From Galbula dea (Eukaryota; Chordata; Aves; Piciformes; Galbulidae), in NCBI GenBank assembly GCA_013399015.1, contig VWZX01010084.1, positions 62,001-126,000 of the forward strand: DNA of 64,000 nt, read 5' to 3'. The notes below the pieces were generated by a model. The model was not told the DNA's origin, made no database searches, and saw only the letters and a list, made by a program, of their open reading frames with translations. Every line of letters begins with the position of its first letter. Within the stretch, counting starts at the first letter, position 1. A program made the position numbers and the translations under genes. Positions 41,501 through 53,500 of the stretch are shown piece after piece.

Positions 41501-44500
41501 ATCCCTTACAGTTCTGACAAACTGTATCACAGACTGAGTGGTCTCTGGCACACCATGATCTGGCCAGACAGTGTAGTGGAAGTGACGAATGAGCCTCGTT
41601 AAGCCAAGCTGCTCTTCCTGTTGGGATACAAAATGTGAGTCATCAGAACAAAGGAGAAAGAAAGGGGGACACACAACAGACCAAATGCTACAGCTGCCAC
41701 CAGAGGTGAGCTGGGCTTTATGCAACTGTGCTACAGCAGAAGAAATCTTCCTAATTTAGCCTTGCAGGTGTTTTTAAGCTAATTAAATTTAAAAAATGAA
41801 CAGAAACATACACTGCAGATTTTAAACTCTCGTATTGTCCATTCTGGGAGCACTGATTCAGACAGCATCTCAACAATCAGGTCTCCATAGTACAAGGAAT
41901 CCTGGTCAAGGGGCCAGTAGTGATCACACTTCACCTGCAGGGACACCAAAAAAAGATAGATTTAGTGTCAGTAACAGCTGTAAATGCTTCCACCCAGCAA
42001 TGGCAGAAGCAGATTTATGACCTCTTGTGCATGCAGATGAAGGAATAAAGGCAGTAGTTGAATTCAGAGAGAGATGCCACCCCTGCCATGTGAGTTCAAA
42101 CAACAGGGCCTAGGATGTGAAAGTTCTCATCATAGATGTTTGTGATGGCAGGAATGAAAAGCACCTCACCAATGTCATCTTCTGGATGCCACAAGATTTT
42201 CCATACCAACTCTTACAGCTCTGCTTGGATGAGAGCTAGGCCCCTAGTGTCTGCTTTCCCACCTCTTGGTGGGACACGACAGTGGGGTCCCATTCAGAGA
42301 TAGGAAGGTGCAGAAGGAGACAGGTAGATGCCTGTCCTGCATCTGATTTCACCATCTCTTCAAGAAACAAAAACAGTAAACTGAAAGGAAATATTCTTAT
42401 ATGTGCCACTAGATGATCACCACTTCAGGTTTGTTTAATCCTTTTTACAGATCTAGTCTCTGTGTCACAAAGAGTGCAGTACGTGATCATCCTTGGCAAG
42501 ATGGATTGCTGAGACAGCTAAATAACCTACCTACACTTGCACTCAGTAAGACTGTTAAGCATGTGAATGGTCTCTTTACTTACTTACCTCAGGGCTTATG
42601 CATCAGAACTATGTATTTAAAGATCAACCTTTGCTCTGTAGAGCATATATGTAAAGTAGTAGCTAATCAGAGTTGATGTGATAGACATTTTTGTTGATGG
42701 TTATCCTTCTGCATGCTTGAGGGGTTTGTATTAGTACTAACAAGCAAAGTCCCAGATTAGAGGCTAGAAGCACTGAGCTCTGTTACTGACTCTAGCCTTG
42801 ATATGCTGCATGATCTTGGGAAGCCACTGCATCCTCACTTCAGAGCCTTAATCTGTCTCCATTCTTTAGATTATCTTTCTTATCTCTTGCTATCTATCTC
42901 CTTGACAGGGGCTTTTGCAATTAGTGTAATGCATATAATAAGCATAAACTTCTAATAGATGTTAAAACAGTCATTAATAATAAAGAAGAGTCCCTACTCA
43001 CCCGGCCCTTCTCAACACACTGGGTTACCATGACAATATTATGAACATTTTGCTCCCATGCCATCTTCCAGAACTCATCTTTGGTGCCAGGCAAAGGGCC
43101 CTGAGTCGCTATGTATTCCCTGCGGAAATTATTGCCCTGCAAGTAAAAAGAATTCCATTAGTTTCCATAAAGGCAGAAAAAAAGTCTTCTTGCAACTAAA
43201 CAAGCCATGGGGTTGCAGCCAGGACTCTGCAGCAACAATGCCCTTGCTGAGACAAAAATTTTGAGAGTGAAATGTTTGCCTTGGACCTAGAAGCAGAAGG
43301 CTGGTTGAAGCAGAGAGAAGGAAAAGACTGTGGCAGCATATTGAAATACTGTTCCTTTTGTGGCAATCAAAGCTTTTCATTGTTTTATTGTGTTCAGCAC
43401 AGTCTCAAGTAATTTTGGAGCTACTAAGGGTTTTTATTTTATTTACCGTTTTTAATAAATTAGCTAAGTTCTGGCTTGAAATCTGGATTGCTAAAGCCAC
43501 TGCTATAATCAATCACAACTCTTTGGCAAAGTGCATTATTTTAACTTCAGGCAGTTTCACCATCCTGAAAGGTGCCAACACTATCAGGACGAGCTACAGC
43601 TCCACAGTGAGCATGCCACCTGCAGTGATAGCTACAGTTATTGTGTGGACACTGTAGAAAATCAGTGACCTTTAAAAATGTGTCCTTGGCCAATTAGACC
43701 TGCTATCTTACATAACTACAGCAATCCAAGAAAGTGTCCTTAAGTGCTGGGTAAATCACTCACACTTAATGCAATAGCAGTCAGACATAGCCTTTCAGCA
43801 CATCCAGAAAATGAGTTCTAAGACTTTTAGTTTAAGTGAATAAATGAAGAGAGAGCATCCAGCTTTATATTCATTTTAGAGGAAGGATAAATTACCACTG
43901 GAGGGAAGACTGAAATATCATCCCTCAGTCACTTACTGGTATGTAGCTTGCATTAATGTAGTCTGAACAAGGGTCATCATCCACATTGGAAAGCTTCACT
44001 CTTGATGTATCATCTAGGAAGAAATTGATTACAAGAGGCTTATGGCTAGATCTTAATTTTCAGTCATTTTCATTTACAGAAATTCATTTATGAAAGCACT
44101 GGCAGCATTATTACAGGAAATTTATACAGAGGGCTAATTTAGAGGGGTAACTGTTTACATTTGTATTGTCTCTTTCATCTGCAAGTGCTGTGGAGTGTTT
44201 CAAAGACTAGGAGATGGATAGGTGAGAAGGAAACAATGAATACAGTGAAAGTCCTCCTCTGAGTTGCACAGGATTTGTTATGGCAACAAAAGAGCCACAA
44301 TAGCACCCCCTCCTATGATCCCGACAGCAGTGTGCTGTACTGGAGAGCCTGCCCTTGAAAGAGTGGTAGCGCCTCAGTGATCCGCACAATTCCCAGTCTA
44401 ACATGTGTGAGCAGGTCAACTGCCTTCCATAGGTAGAGAACCTTCTGTAGAGAGGTACAGAGTGCTTAAGCCACTAGGTCATTGATCTGTGAAATAACAC

Positions 44501-47500
44501 CATGTTGGCTCTCAGTTGGGTGTTTCTTGTACATCATGGGCATGCTCCCCAGCCTGGCATGGCAGGCAGAACCCAGAAGATGCTGTGAGGCTGTGCTCCA
44601 AGCACATACCACCACCAGTAGGACAGCACGTGAAGCAGTGAGTCATGCAGTGTTTCTCCTTGTGGCACAGCATGTGGTACCTCCAAAACTGCCAGATAGG
44701 AGATTAAAGGGGGAAACTCTCAGTGACTGGTCTTGTCTCAGGAGAACTGGGCTAGCCTTATGCGCGTGTCTTGCCACGCACAATGACACTAGCTCTACAT
44801 GATATAGCTGGTTTGCTGTGTCCTCTGAAGAAGAAAGGTTTGGCAGGGCTGTCAAAGAGAACTGAATGGATGACACCACATGTGTAAACAACCATACTGT
44901 TACTTCTACCATCCTTGTTACCAGCAGTGACTGAATGCCCCTAACAGCTGGAGCTTTTTCCTCTTTAGACTGAATGCTAGTCATTACATTTCTAGTGCAA
45001 AATGGAATTACTGGTCTGTGTGAAGCCATTCCAGTGCCATACATCATCTGCCTCCAAGCACCAGAACCTGAGCTGGCAGAGGTACTTAATCTCTGACATG
45101 AAGGAGGGAAGGGATTGGCTACACTCTTTTCCACTAGGCTTGCTGAAAAGAGTGAAAAATAGCTATTGTGATGTAACATTACACAATCACACTTAAAACT
45201 CACAGGGCAATATATTATTGTATCGATTTTTTCCTCTGTTCTCTGGCAGAAGTGCTATGTCACATGTCTGGTTCCGACCAACATCTTTCAAGTCCTGCAA
45301 AAAAGAGTAGGAATAAAATGTGAGGTGAAAATAATTAAAGTAAATGACAGTGTAGGGGACACAGTGCTTATCAGCTCTCAGGGCCATGGACAGAGAATGG
45401 GTGTTTTTTTTAAAAAACACATTGAAATTAAATATCTAATTCATAGAATAGAATCATAGAACCATAGAATCATTACAGTTGGAAAGGACCCTCTAGATCA
45501 ACAAGTCCAACCGATAGCCCTACACTACTCTTGTCCCTACATCATCCCCTGAAGCACCACATCTACCCGCCTCTTAAAAACCTGCAGGAGGGGTGACTCC
45601 ACCACCTCTCTAGGCAGCTTATTCCAATATCTCACCACTCTTTCAGTGAAGAAATTTTTCCTAATATCTAATCTAAACCTGCCCTGGCACAACTTGAACC
45701 TATTCCCTCTCGTCCTATCACTAGTCACAAGGGAGAAGAGGTCAACCCCCGCCTCTCTAGAATGGCCTTTTAGGTAGCTGAAGAGAGCAATAAGGTCTCC
45801 CCTCAGCCTCCTCTTCTCCAGGCTAAAGAGCCCCAGCTCCCTGAGCCTGTTGTCATAAGGCTTGTTCTCCAGACCCCTTATCAGCCTAGCTGCCCTTCTC
45901 TGCACCCTCTCCAGCACCTTGATGTCCTTCCTATACTGTGGTGCCCAAAACTACACACAGTACTCAAGGTGCAGCCTCACCAGTGCTGAGTAGAGGGGCA
46001 AGATCACCTCCCTGTTCCTGCTGGCCACACTATTCCTGATGCAAGCCAGGATGCTGTTGGCCTTCTTAGCCGGCTGGGCAGCTCTCCAAGCCACTCCTCC
46101 CCAAGGAGGAGCTTTTGGGGGTTGTTACGACCAAAATGCAGGACCCGACATTTAGCCTTATTGAAACTCATACAATTGGCCTTTGCGCACTGATCCAGCC
46201 TGTCAAGGTCCCTCTGCAAAGCTTCCCTACCCTCAAACAGATCGACACTTCCACCCAGTTTATTGCACTGGTGTAAAGCAAGCACAAGGCTGGCTGTATC
46301 ACACAGATGTGTCATACAAACGAACGCTCCTGATCTCAGCCAGATACATATGAGGCAGAGGCTGCGAACCAGATGATGCTATGCCAAATGAAGAGCTGGT
46401 TTCTGCACTAGAAAAAGTGTTCAGATGGGAGCCTCAAATTTATTCAGATTTGTGTGAATAAGAATCAAATGCAAGTCTTTCTTATGTATTAACCCATTGA
46501 TTCATCCAGCCTGCCCCCTCACAAAGCAAGTTCTTTGCCTAGCTTAGGATCCCACCTCATACTCCTTGGACAGGAGGTAGTTGGAGTCTGCTTGAAGTTT
46601 GGTGAAGTGTGCTTCAAAATGACTGACTTTGATCGGACTAAAATATTCAACAGGAGGAAGAAAATCACAGCATGAATCACAGTCATAATTTATCCAGTTG
46701 GTTATCAAGAAGCTTTTTTAGCTATTCATTTTTTCTTTTACCTGGAAGTTTTCCGGTTCCTAGAAATGATATAAAACACACACACACAAAAAGAAAAACT
46801 TAATCAGTGAGTGACCAGGTGGGACCGTTCATCTAATACCATTTTAAAATACTGCTCTCAGAAACAAAACTTTTGATGTTACCCTTTTTGCCCCAAGTTC
46901 AGATGGACTGACAGTGGCCTGTCCCTGCGAATGCTCAGCCTTGTTGTAGGTCTCTCATGGCCATTGCTGGAATAAAAAGATAAGTTTTACCATTGTGTTC
47001 TGATACTATAAGAGCTGCTAATAACATAACTTACATTGGAAAAAAGCTGCTAAGTTGGAAAAAAGGAATTTTTAAAAGTCTGTTTGATTTGTGGCTCTGA
47101 TAATACAATATTGCTCTTAGCTGTGGCACAGAATTTTCTTATATTTTAGTTTGGTAATAATGATGTGGAGTGTATGCATGTGCACAGGCAATAAGACTTT
47201 CTTCTTCCTCTGAAACACAGCCCAGCCTACAATTAAAGAGGATGTCCTATCCTAAGATGGGTTCTAAATTGGTTGATTCTCTACATGCAGAGAAGAACAC
47301 ACGGGGAGAATATTAGAGCTGTAAAAGGTCTACAGCTTCCAACACATCCACTCGACAGACCAGGCGTCTAGGAGATCCCCAGGTTCACAGCAGCACCACA
47401 GTAGGCTTTGGGAAAGCCACAGAAGTGGTACTGACTCCCTATGGCTAGTGTTGCTTTTCATCCTTTCACTGCCATCTTCTCCTTCAACACACTTCCACTA

Positions 47501-50500
47501 GAGAACACTATGTATGATGAGGGAAGACTATACTGGTACACTTGCAGTCCTGCTGGCTATTTAACTCACAAGAAACCACACTGTCTGAAGTTTATCTACA
47601 CTAAAAACGCAATGAGGTGTGCAAGGCGAAAGACACAGCAGTTCGAACTCTGTTCATGCTCTCTATATCACTGACCTAATCTTGTATCAGCAAAAGAACT
47701 GAATTTCAAACTACTGGAGTTTCCCACATATCAGAAAAGTCAATTTATTTCATAAACCACAAGGAATTTCACATCAATATTGTCCTATCTCTTGCAGTCA
47801 TGCAAAATGGTTTAAATGGATAAAGCTTTTTTCAAAGTTGAGATAGAATATTTCACTTCTAAAAAACATTTACAATTCACTGTTCAAGATTCATCTATAA
47901 GGTGAACAACTGTAATTGACAAAAAATGAGACAAAGTTTGAACTAATGTTATGGACACTGAGGTAATGCCACATCTTTAAAATTTTTGAATTGAAATTAT
48001 AAAATAACTGAACAGTCTCAAGAGCTTCCCATTAGTTTCAAACATTTCATTTTTGACAAAAGACATTCAGTTTGAATGATAAACCAGTTCTTCAGAAATA
48101 TTCAGACTCTACTGAAAACTAAAAGTTACAATGATCTCTATGATTATCCTTGAGATAATTCTGACTAACATCAGTAGGTACTTGAATCAAGAATATACAG
48201 ATTTCTGAATATGCAAGTCATTGTTTCCATACTCAGCATGTACAGATAGATGTCAAGGGCCACAGATTTTATCTGTTGAATAACTCAGTGCATTCTTCTA
48301 TATTTACAGCTATGCTTTAAATATTGTATTGCTTAAATGAATATAATTAGACCTGACTTCAATACCAGAGACCAAGAAAGGGATTCAACTTACCTCACTT
48401 TTTGCCTGCAGACAAATAAAGCAGTAACAGCCACTAACATCACAATCAGAAACAAGCCAGCACTCACACCTTCAATAACTCCAAACAGAGGCTCTAGAAA
48501 CAAAACAGTGTATTTATGTATCTTGAGAAAAAGATGTGAAGAATCAAAGAATCAGTAACATTTCTGTTCTTATTTTTTCCAAACATCACACAAAATCTTT
48601 TACTCCCAACAAAAGTAAAAGAGAGCACAGCCTCCTTATATGGGAATTTGGTTCTCTTCCACTCCAAAGCTTTCTTGGTGACAGCTTCACCAAGTATTCA
48701 CTCTTTCCTCTGCTGTAAGCAGCTCCATCAAGCAGCCCTCTGATTTTTCATAAGCTAATAAGCTGGATAAGCTATGGCTTCAGTGTTATTTCAGAGCTGC
48801 CTTCAGGACACGCATAACAATCTGGATTTGTTCCACTCCTTGCAAAGTTCTACATACCAGAGTGTTCTGTGGCATAATAGCACAACATATCTCATATGCT
48901 ACAGTCATCAAAAAACAAACCTGAAACTAACCTGCCTCTGTAGTGATCGGTAAGGAGAAGAAGGTGTCCGCAAAGAGTGGTTTAGGGAGTTCCTTTGGGT
49001 CTTCGCTGAAGAGCTGGGTAAAAGCTCGTATGCTGATCCTAAAAAAACCCCCAGTACCATTATAGTTAGAGCTCACTAGATATTCTGAACAAACAGCAGA
49101 AAAGTAAGAACTCATTTGCTCCTGAAAGATAACTAACTAGTTATAGCTGGGACAGCCCACCTACTACCGGTGGAGGTCTCTGAGGTGCTCTAGCAGAGAT
49201 AACAGATAGGGCTCTGGCTGGTGGCACAGTGCCTGAAGGCAGGACTAGGAGAAGCTGCAGTGGGGAGAGGACTTAAATGCTTCTCAGTGGGCACATGTTC
49301 TCCCTTCACATGTCTGGGCAGGGCTGTGCTAATGTAGAAATGTTACAGTCGTCTTGGTTCACCAGGTAGCATTGGCATTTTCATGACTGAATTTTTGGGA
49401 GATGTGCCCTAATGAGAGCAGGATGTGGTAGGGTGGCACTCTTCTGGTGATGATGAAGCAGCTGAGAGGCACGATGTGTGCTGCCTGGCACATGTCCACG
49501 TGGCTGTCCAGTTAACAGCTTGCAGGCTTTTGGGAGAGTTTGCCTGCAGGCGGGGTGTAACTGAGCTGCACTGGAACTCAGTCTGCATAACTGCAGAGCC
49601 TATTCTTGGCAGCTAACTCGGGCCTAGCTCTGGAGCCTGGGGGTTGCACCACGTGTTAGAATAACCTCCAGATTTTTCTAGCTTGTTCCAAAGGACTGGT
49701 GTGGGGGGGGGGGGGGTAGAGGTGCCAAACGGACTGAGTGGAGCATCCTTACCTTCTCCTGTTACGTACTCTTCTGACTTAAGTCAGAAGACAGATTTAG
49801 CAGCTACAGGAGAGCTCCTCATCAAGCTGATGAAAATAAATAAACCTACTCACTGCACAGTGTTTTGTGCATAATTAATCATATAATTTCCATGCTAGCG
49901 ATGGACTGGTTCATACCTACAGAATGGGGGCATGGATAAAGCTTTTGTAAATTCACTGTGAAACACAAAGACACCACACAACCCAGTTATTAATCTACAG
50001 AAGCTCAAGCGTACCAGGCATCCAGATAGCAACATGCCTAATAATTTTACAGAACGCATCTAACCTATAAGCAGTCCGAGGCTTTAGAGGTCCATCGCAG
50101 AATTTTTGCTGATCTGGATCACATTTTCCTCCTAGATTTTCCATTTCTCCTCCAAGCTTGATGTCAAAGCTTTTATAGTCACTGTCAGGGTTTTCAGCAC
50201 ATCTACTGGCAAAATAATTTGTCTGGTAGATGCGTATAGAGTCATTGTGTTTGTACTCCAGGTATGAAGGTAATGGGTGCTGCTCATCAGGTTTTGGTCC
50301 TTCACTGCCTACATCATGTGCAGAGAAAAACAGTTTTACATACCACAGAGGTAAATGTAATGCAGTTTATAGCCTCAGGTTGTTGACAGACATACTCTTA
50401 TCCAACTTTCTAGCATTACTTGGAGGCTGCACAGGCTAACTCGTGAAAACAAAGCTACAGTGGTTAAGGTACCTTGTTTCTAGTACCAACCTCAGTATTA

Positions 50501-53500
50501 CTTTTCTGGGGAACTTCAGACAGATTTCCTCACAAGACCTCAGCACAATTTTTCCAGATACAATCCTGCAACAGGCATGCACATGTCAATACTATGACAT
50601 TATTTCCTGTGGTGTTGGTGGGAATTTCTGTGATCCAGATTCTTGGATCCTATGACCAGCTATTTCAACAAGCAAGTAAAAAAACATCTACACACTGACG
50701 AGTCTACTGTATAGAGAGAAAAGCTGCAACAGGAAATTACAGTAATCCCCTGAATGGAAACTTAAAACAATGTGTAAAAGATTCAGGTAGGCAAGGCCAT
50801 GCAAATGAGTAACCCCTTTCTTGAAGGGTTTTATAGGCTGCACAAACAACACAGTAGACAGTGGAGATATTATATTATAGATATATAATATTATCTCTGC
50901 CTTTTTTCCCTTAAGTGCTGATGGACAGAGATTAAGAAACTTTCTCAAGGGTCACAAAATATGTCCTGGCATGCCAGCAAATGAAGCCACTTCTAAAAAC
51001 AAGGTATTAATTGTTGAGACATCTATCTGTTTTCTCGCATATAGGTCAACTGCAGAAAAGGAGGTTTACATGCATGCTACAAGTGCAATTTCTGTTCTGT
51101 TTTACAGTGCTGCACACAAAATCGTTTTCTTCAGTAAGCAAACACCACTTAGGAGATGCTCCCTTTAACTTCTAAGCATGGCTAACTGACACTTTCCAAA
51201 AAAGTTGTCTTAGTGTTATCACCTAACATTTAAACTACCTCTTGAGATCTGTGTACAGCAAGGCAGTTTATGTGTTAACTCCCAATGGCATCCAATGTAA
51301 GACTCCTACTGTAGAAATTTCTAGAACATACACGAGAGCATAACCTAGAGCACAGAAGCTAACTACTGCTTTTGGCTAAGCTCTGCAGTTGCTACTGACT
51401 CTCTGGGGAGAAAACTGAGTTCTTAAGTCCTCAGGCTAGGGTGCAGGTATAGATCCAAAACATCTATGAAACACTGACACTAGATGAGGAGAAACTCCTT
51501 TGCTGTGTAGTGACGGGGTGTACCCTTCCATGTAACTCCTATAGGCTATACGGAGAATGGTATTAAATCATGACACTTACCATCAGCTTCTCTCACAACT
51601 ACAGTAAAGTACTTCACAGCTCCATTAGTATCACTAAACCAGCTGCAGTTAAAAGTAAAGTTAATGGAGGATTTGGTAATCAGAACCTCTTTTTTGTTCA
51701 CTCGTATATCTGGCGGTGGCTGAGGGGGACCTGAATTATTATTAACAAAAAGAAAGAAAAAGCAAGCGTTATTTCTGTGTTTACTATGAGCTAGACCTAG
51801 TAAGACAAATATAATTCTTAATAATGCTCAGTTGACTGGACCCAAGTGTCTGAAGCTATTTTCTCTGCAATCAAGAAAGCATCTTCACCTCCCACTGGGA
51901 AACTGCCAAAGGATGAAATAAGCCAACAGTGACTTAACCATAATAACAGTGGCAGCTCCTCAGCAGGAACTCCTGCAGAAGCCCACATGGAAATACATTT
52001 AAGTCTTGCTAAATCTATGAAATCATAAATTGTAGCTGCTAAAAATGACATAAGTTTAAACCAGGTATTTGGAGGCCACTTAGCACACTCACTACAGGAA
52101 GTTACCTATTTTAAGCATCTAAATTTCTGTTTCCTTTTTCAGAGGAACTAAACTGAGTGATCCAGACACAGCATTCAACTACAGAGTACCATTTTCCAGA
52201 CTGCAGAATTTCCATAGAAATGTTCTTTGTATGATAGAAAGCTATATCTCAAACAGTGACACTACAGAAGTAATCTGGAAAGCAAAGAGCACAGGGAAAA
52301 ACCTTCAGAGAACCAGTACAGCAAAACTGGGGATTTTAAGGATATACATTCCAGAATCTTTTAAAAATCTGCATTACTAAAGCTATATTGCATGTGTGGG
52401 AAACATATCAAATACATAAACAGGTGGCTAAACTTCAAAAGGCTTTAGATTGCAAAAAGAACTAGTAATTCACACATTTATTTTTTTAGCTAAACATCTT
52501 AGATCTACAAAGCCTAGTGCAATTTTTTTATGTCCCCTTGAGGCAGGGCCTCCAAGTGTTAACCAGAGTCTAGGAGAGCAGCAGTGTTCAAAATAAAGAA
52601 CAGACATGGAACCGCTAACCTTCTCATAGGACTCAGTCTCACTTCTTGTGACATGAGTTCTTACTATGTGAATTTGTAGTATCCTTTATGGTAGAGTAAG
52701 GAGATTACATGGTTGCAAAAAAAAGAAAAAGGCAGTTGTTGGGGGAAGGGAGAAGATGAATTGGTAACTGAACTCTGTAGCTTAGAGCACTAGCTCCCAA
52801 ACCAAACAATTTTTACCATCTAGCATTTCACACAAACATGGCTTTTAATAAGCAGCTATAAAGGCATCCCTCAGTATAGGTCTCCTGGCCATCCCATCAT
52901 TTTTGAGATGTTTAGCCCTGGAGTGATTCAGGCTTCTGTTGTGCTGTGCCACAGAATCCAGAGGTACCGCAAAAACTGCAGCAGCTGTAGGGCTAGCAAT
53001 GGCAGGCTGTTGACCACAGTGATGCCTGGCAGTGCAGAGTAATCAGCAGATGCTACCACAACCTTCTACTCAGAAGACCTGGTGGAGAAATTGAGGGAGT
53101 TGTTTCAAAGCGCATGCTATAGAAATCTGTGATTCTCCCTCAGGTATAACTCCTATAAGTGATTTGGTTGGGTAGCACCTCAGAAAAGCATACAGACAGC
53201 CCAAAGAGGACCCAGTGCAGCAATCTAATGTCCTTACTAATGGATATTTAATACTGAGGATGGCTACCATTCTTGGGAAATAGCCAGTCACAGGAAGCCA
53301 AGCAGCAACTGTGAAGACAATTAAAGGCATGTGATGATAAGGACATGTTTGGTGCTAAATGTAAGAGTAGTAAGATAACTTTTCATGTTTCTCAGGCTAT
53401 AATTAATGAATGAGCAGGTCTGGCAATGTAATAGTGGCAATATAGTTAAAATCCTGCACTGTCTGCCACAATAGAGACCAAAGGACAGGTTCACTCTAAT

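Noticed and set aside
41342..41725. Minus-strand open frame with an apparent Met start containing the WPDHGVP motif
   Set aside because: This is read-through of a genuine PTPRB exon (41454-41617) into both flanking introns. The apparent start is intronic and not a translation start.
44643..45203. 186-codon minus-strand open frame beginning at a PTPRB splice donor
   Set aside because: It starts at a GTG made by the donor itself and lies wholly in the intron. Reading through from the exon in its true phase meets a stop within three codons. No protein family resemblance.
53070..53330. 86-codon minus-strand open frame in a PTPRB intron
   Set aside because: It does not encode an FN3 repeat, has no suitable splice sites in phase, and the flanking exons already join perfectly (C and GT forming Arg).
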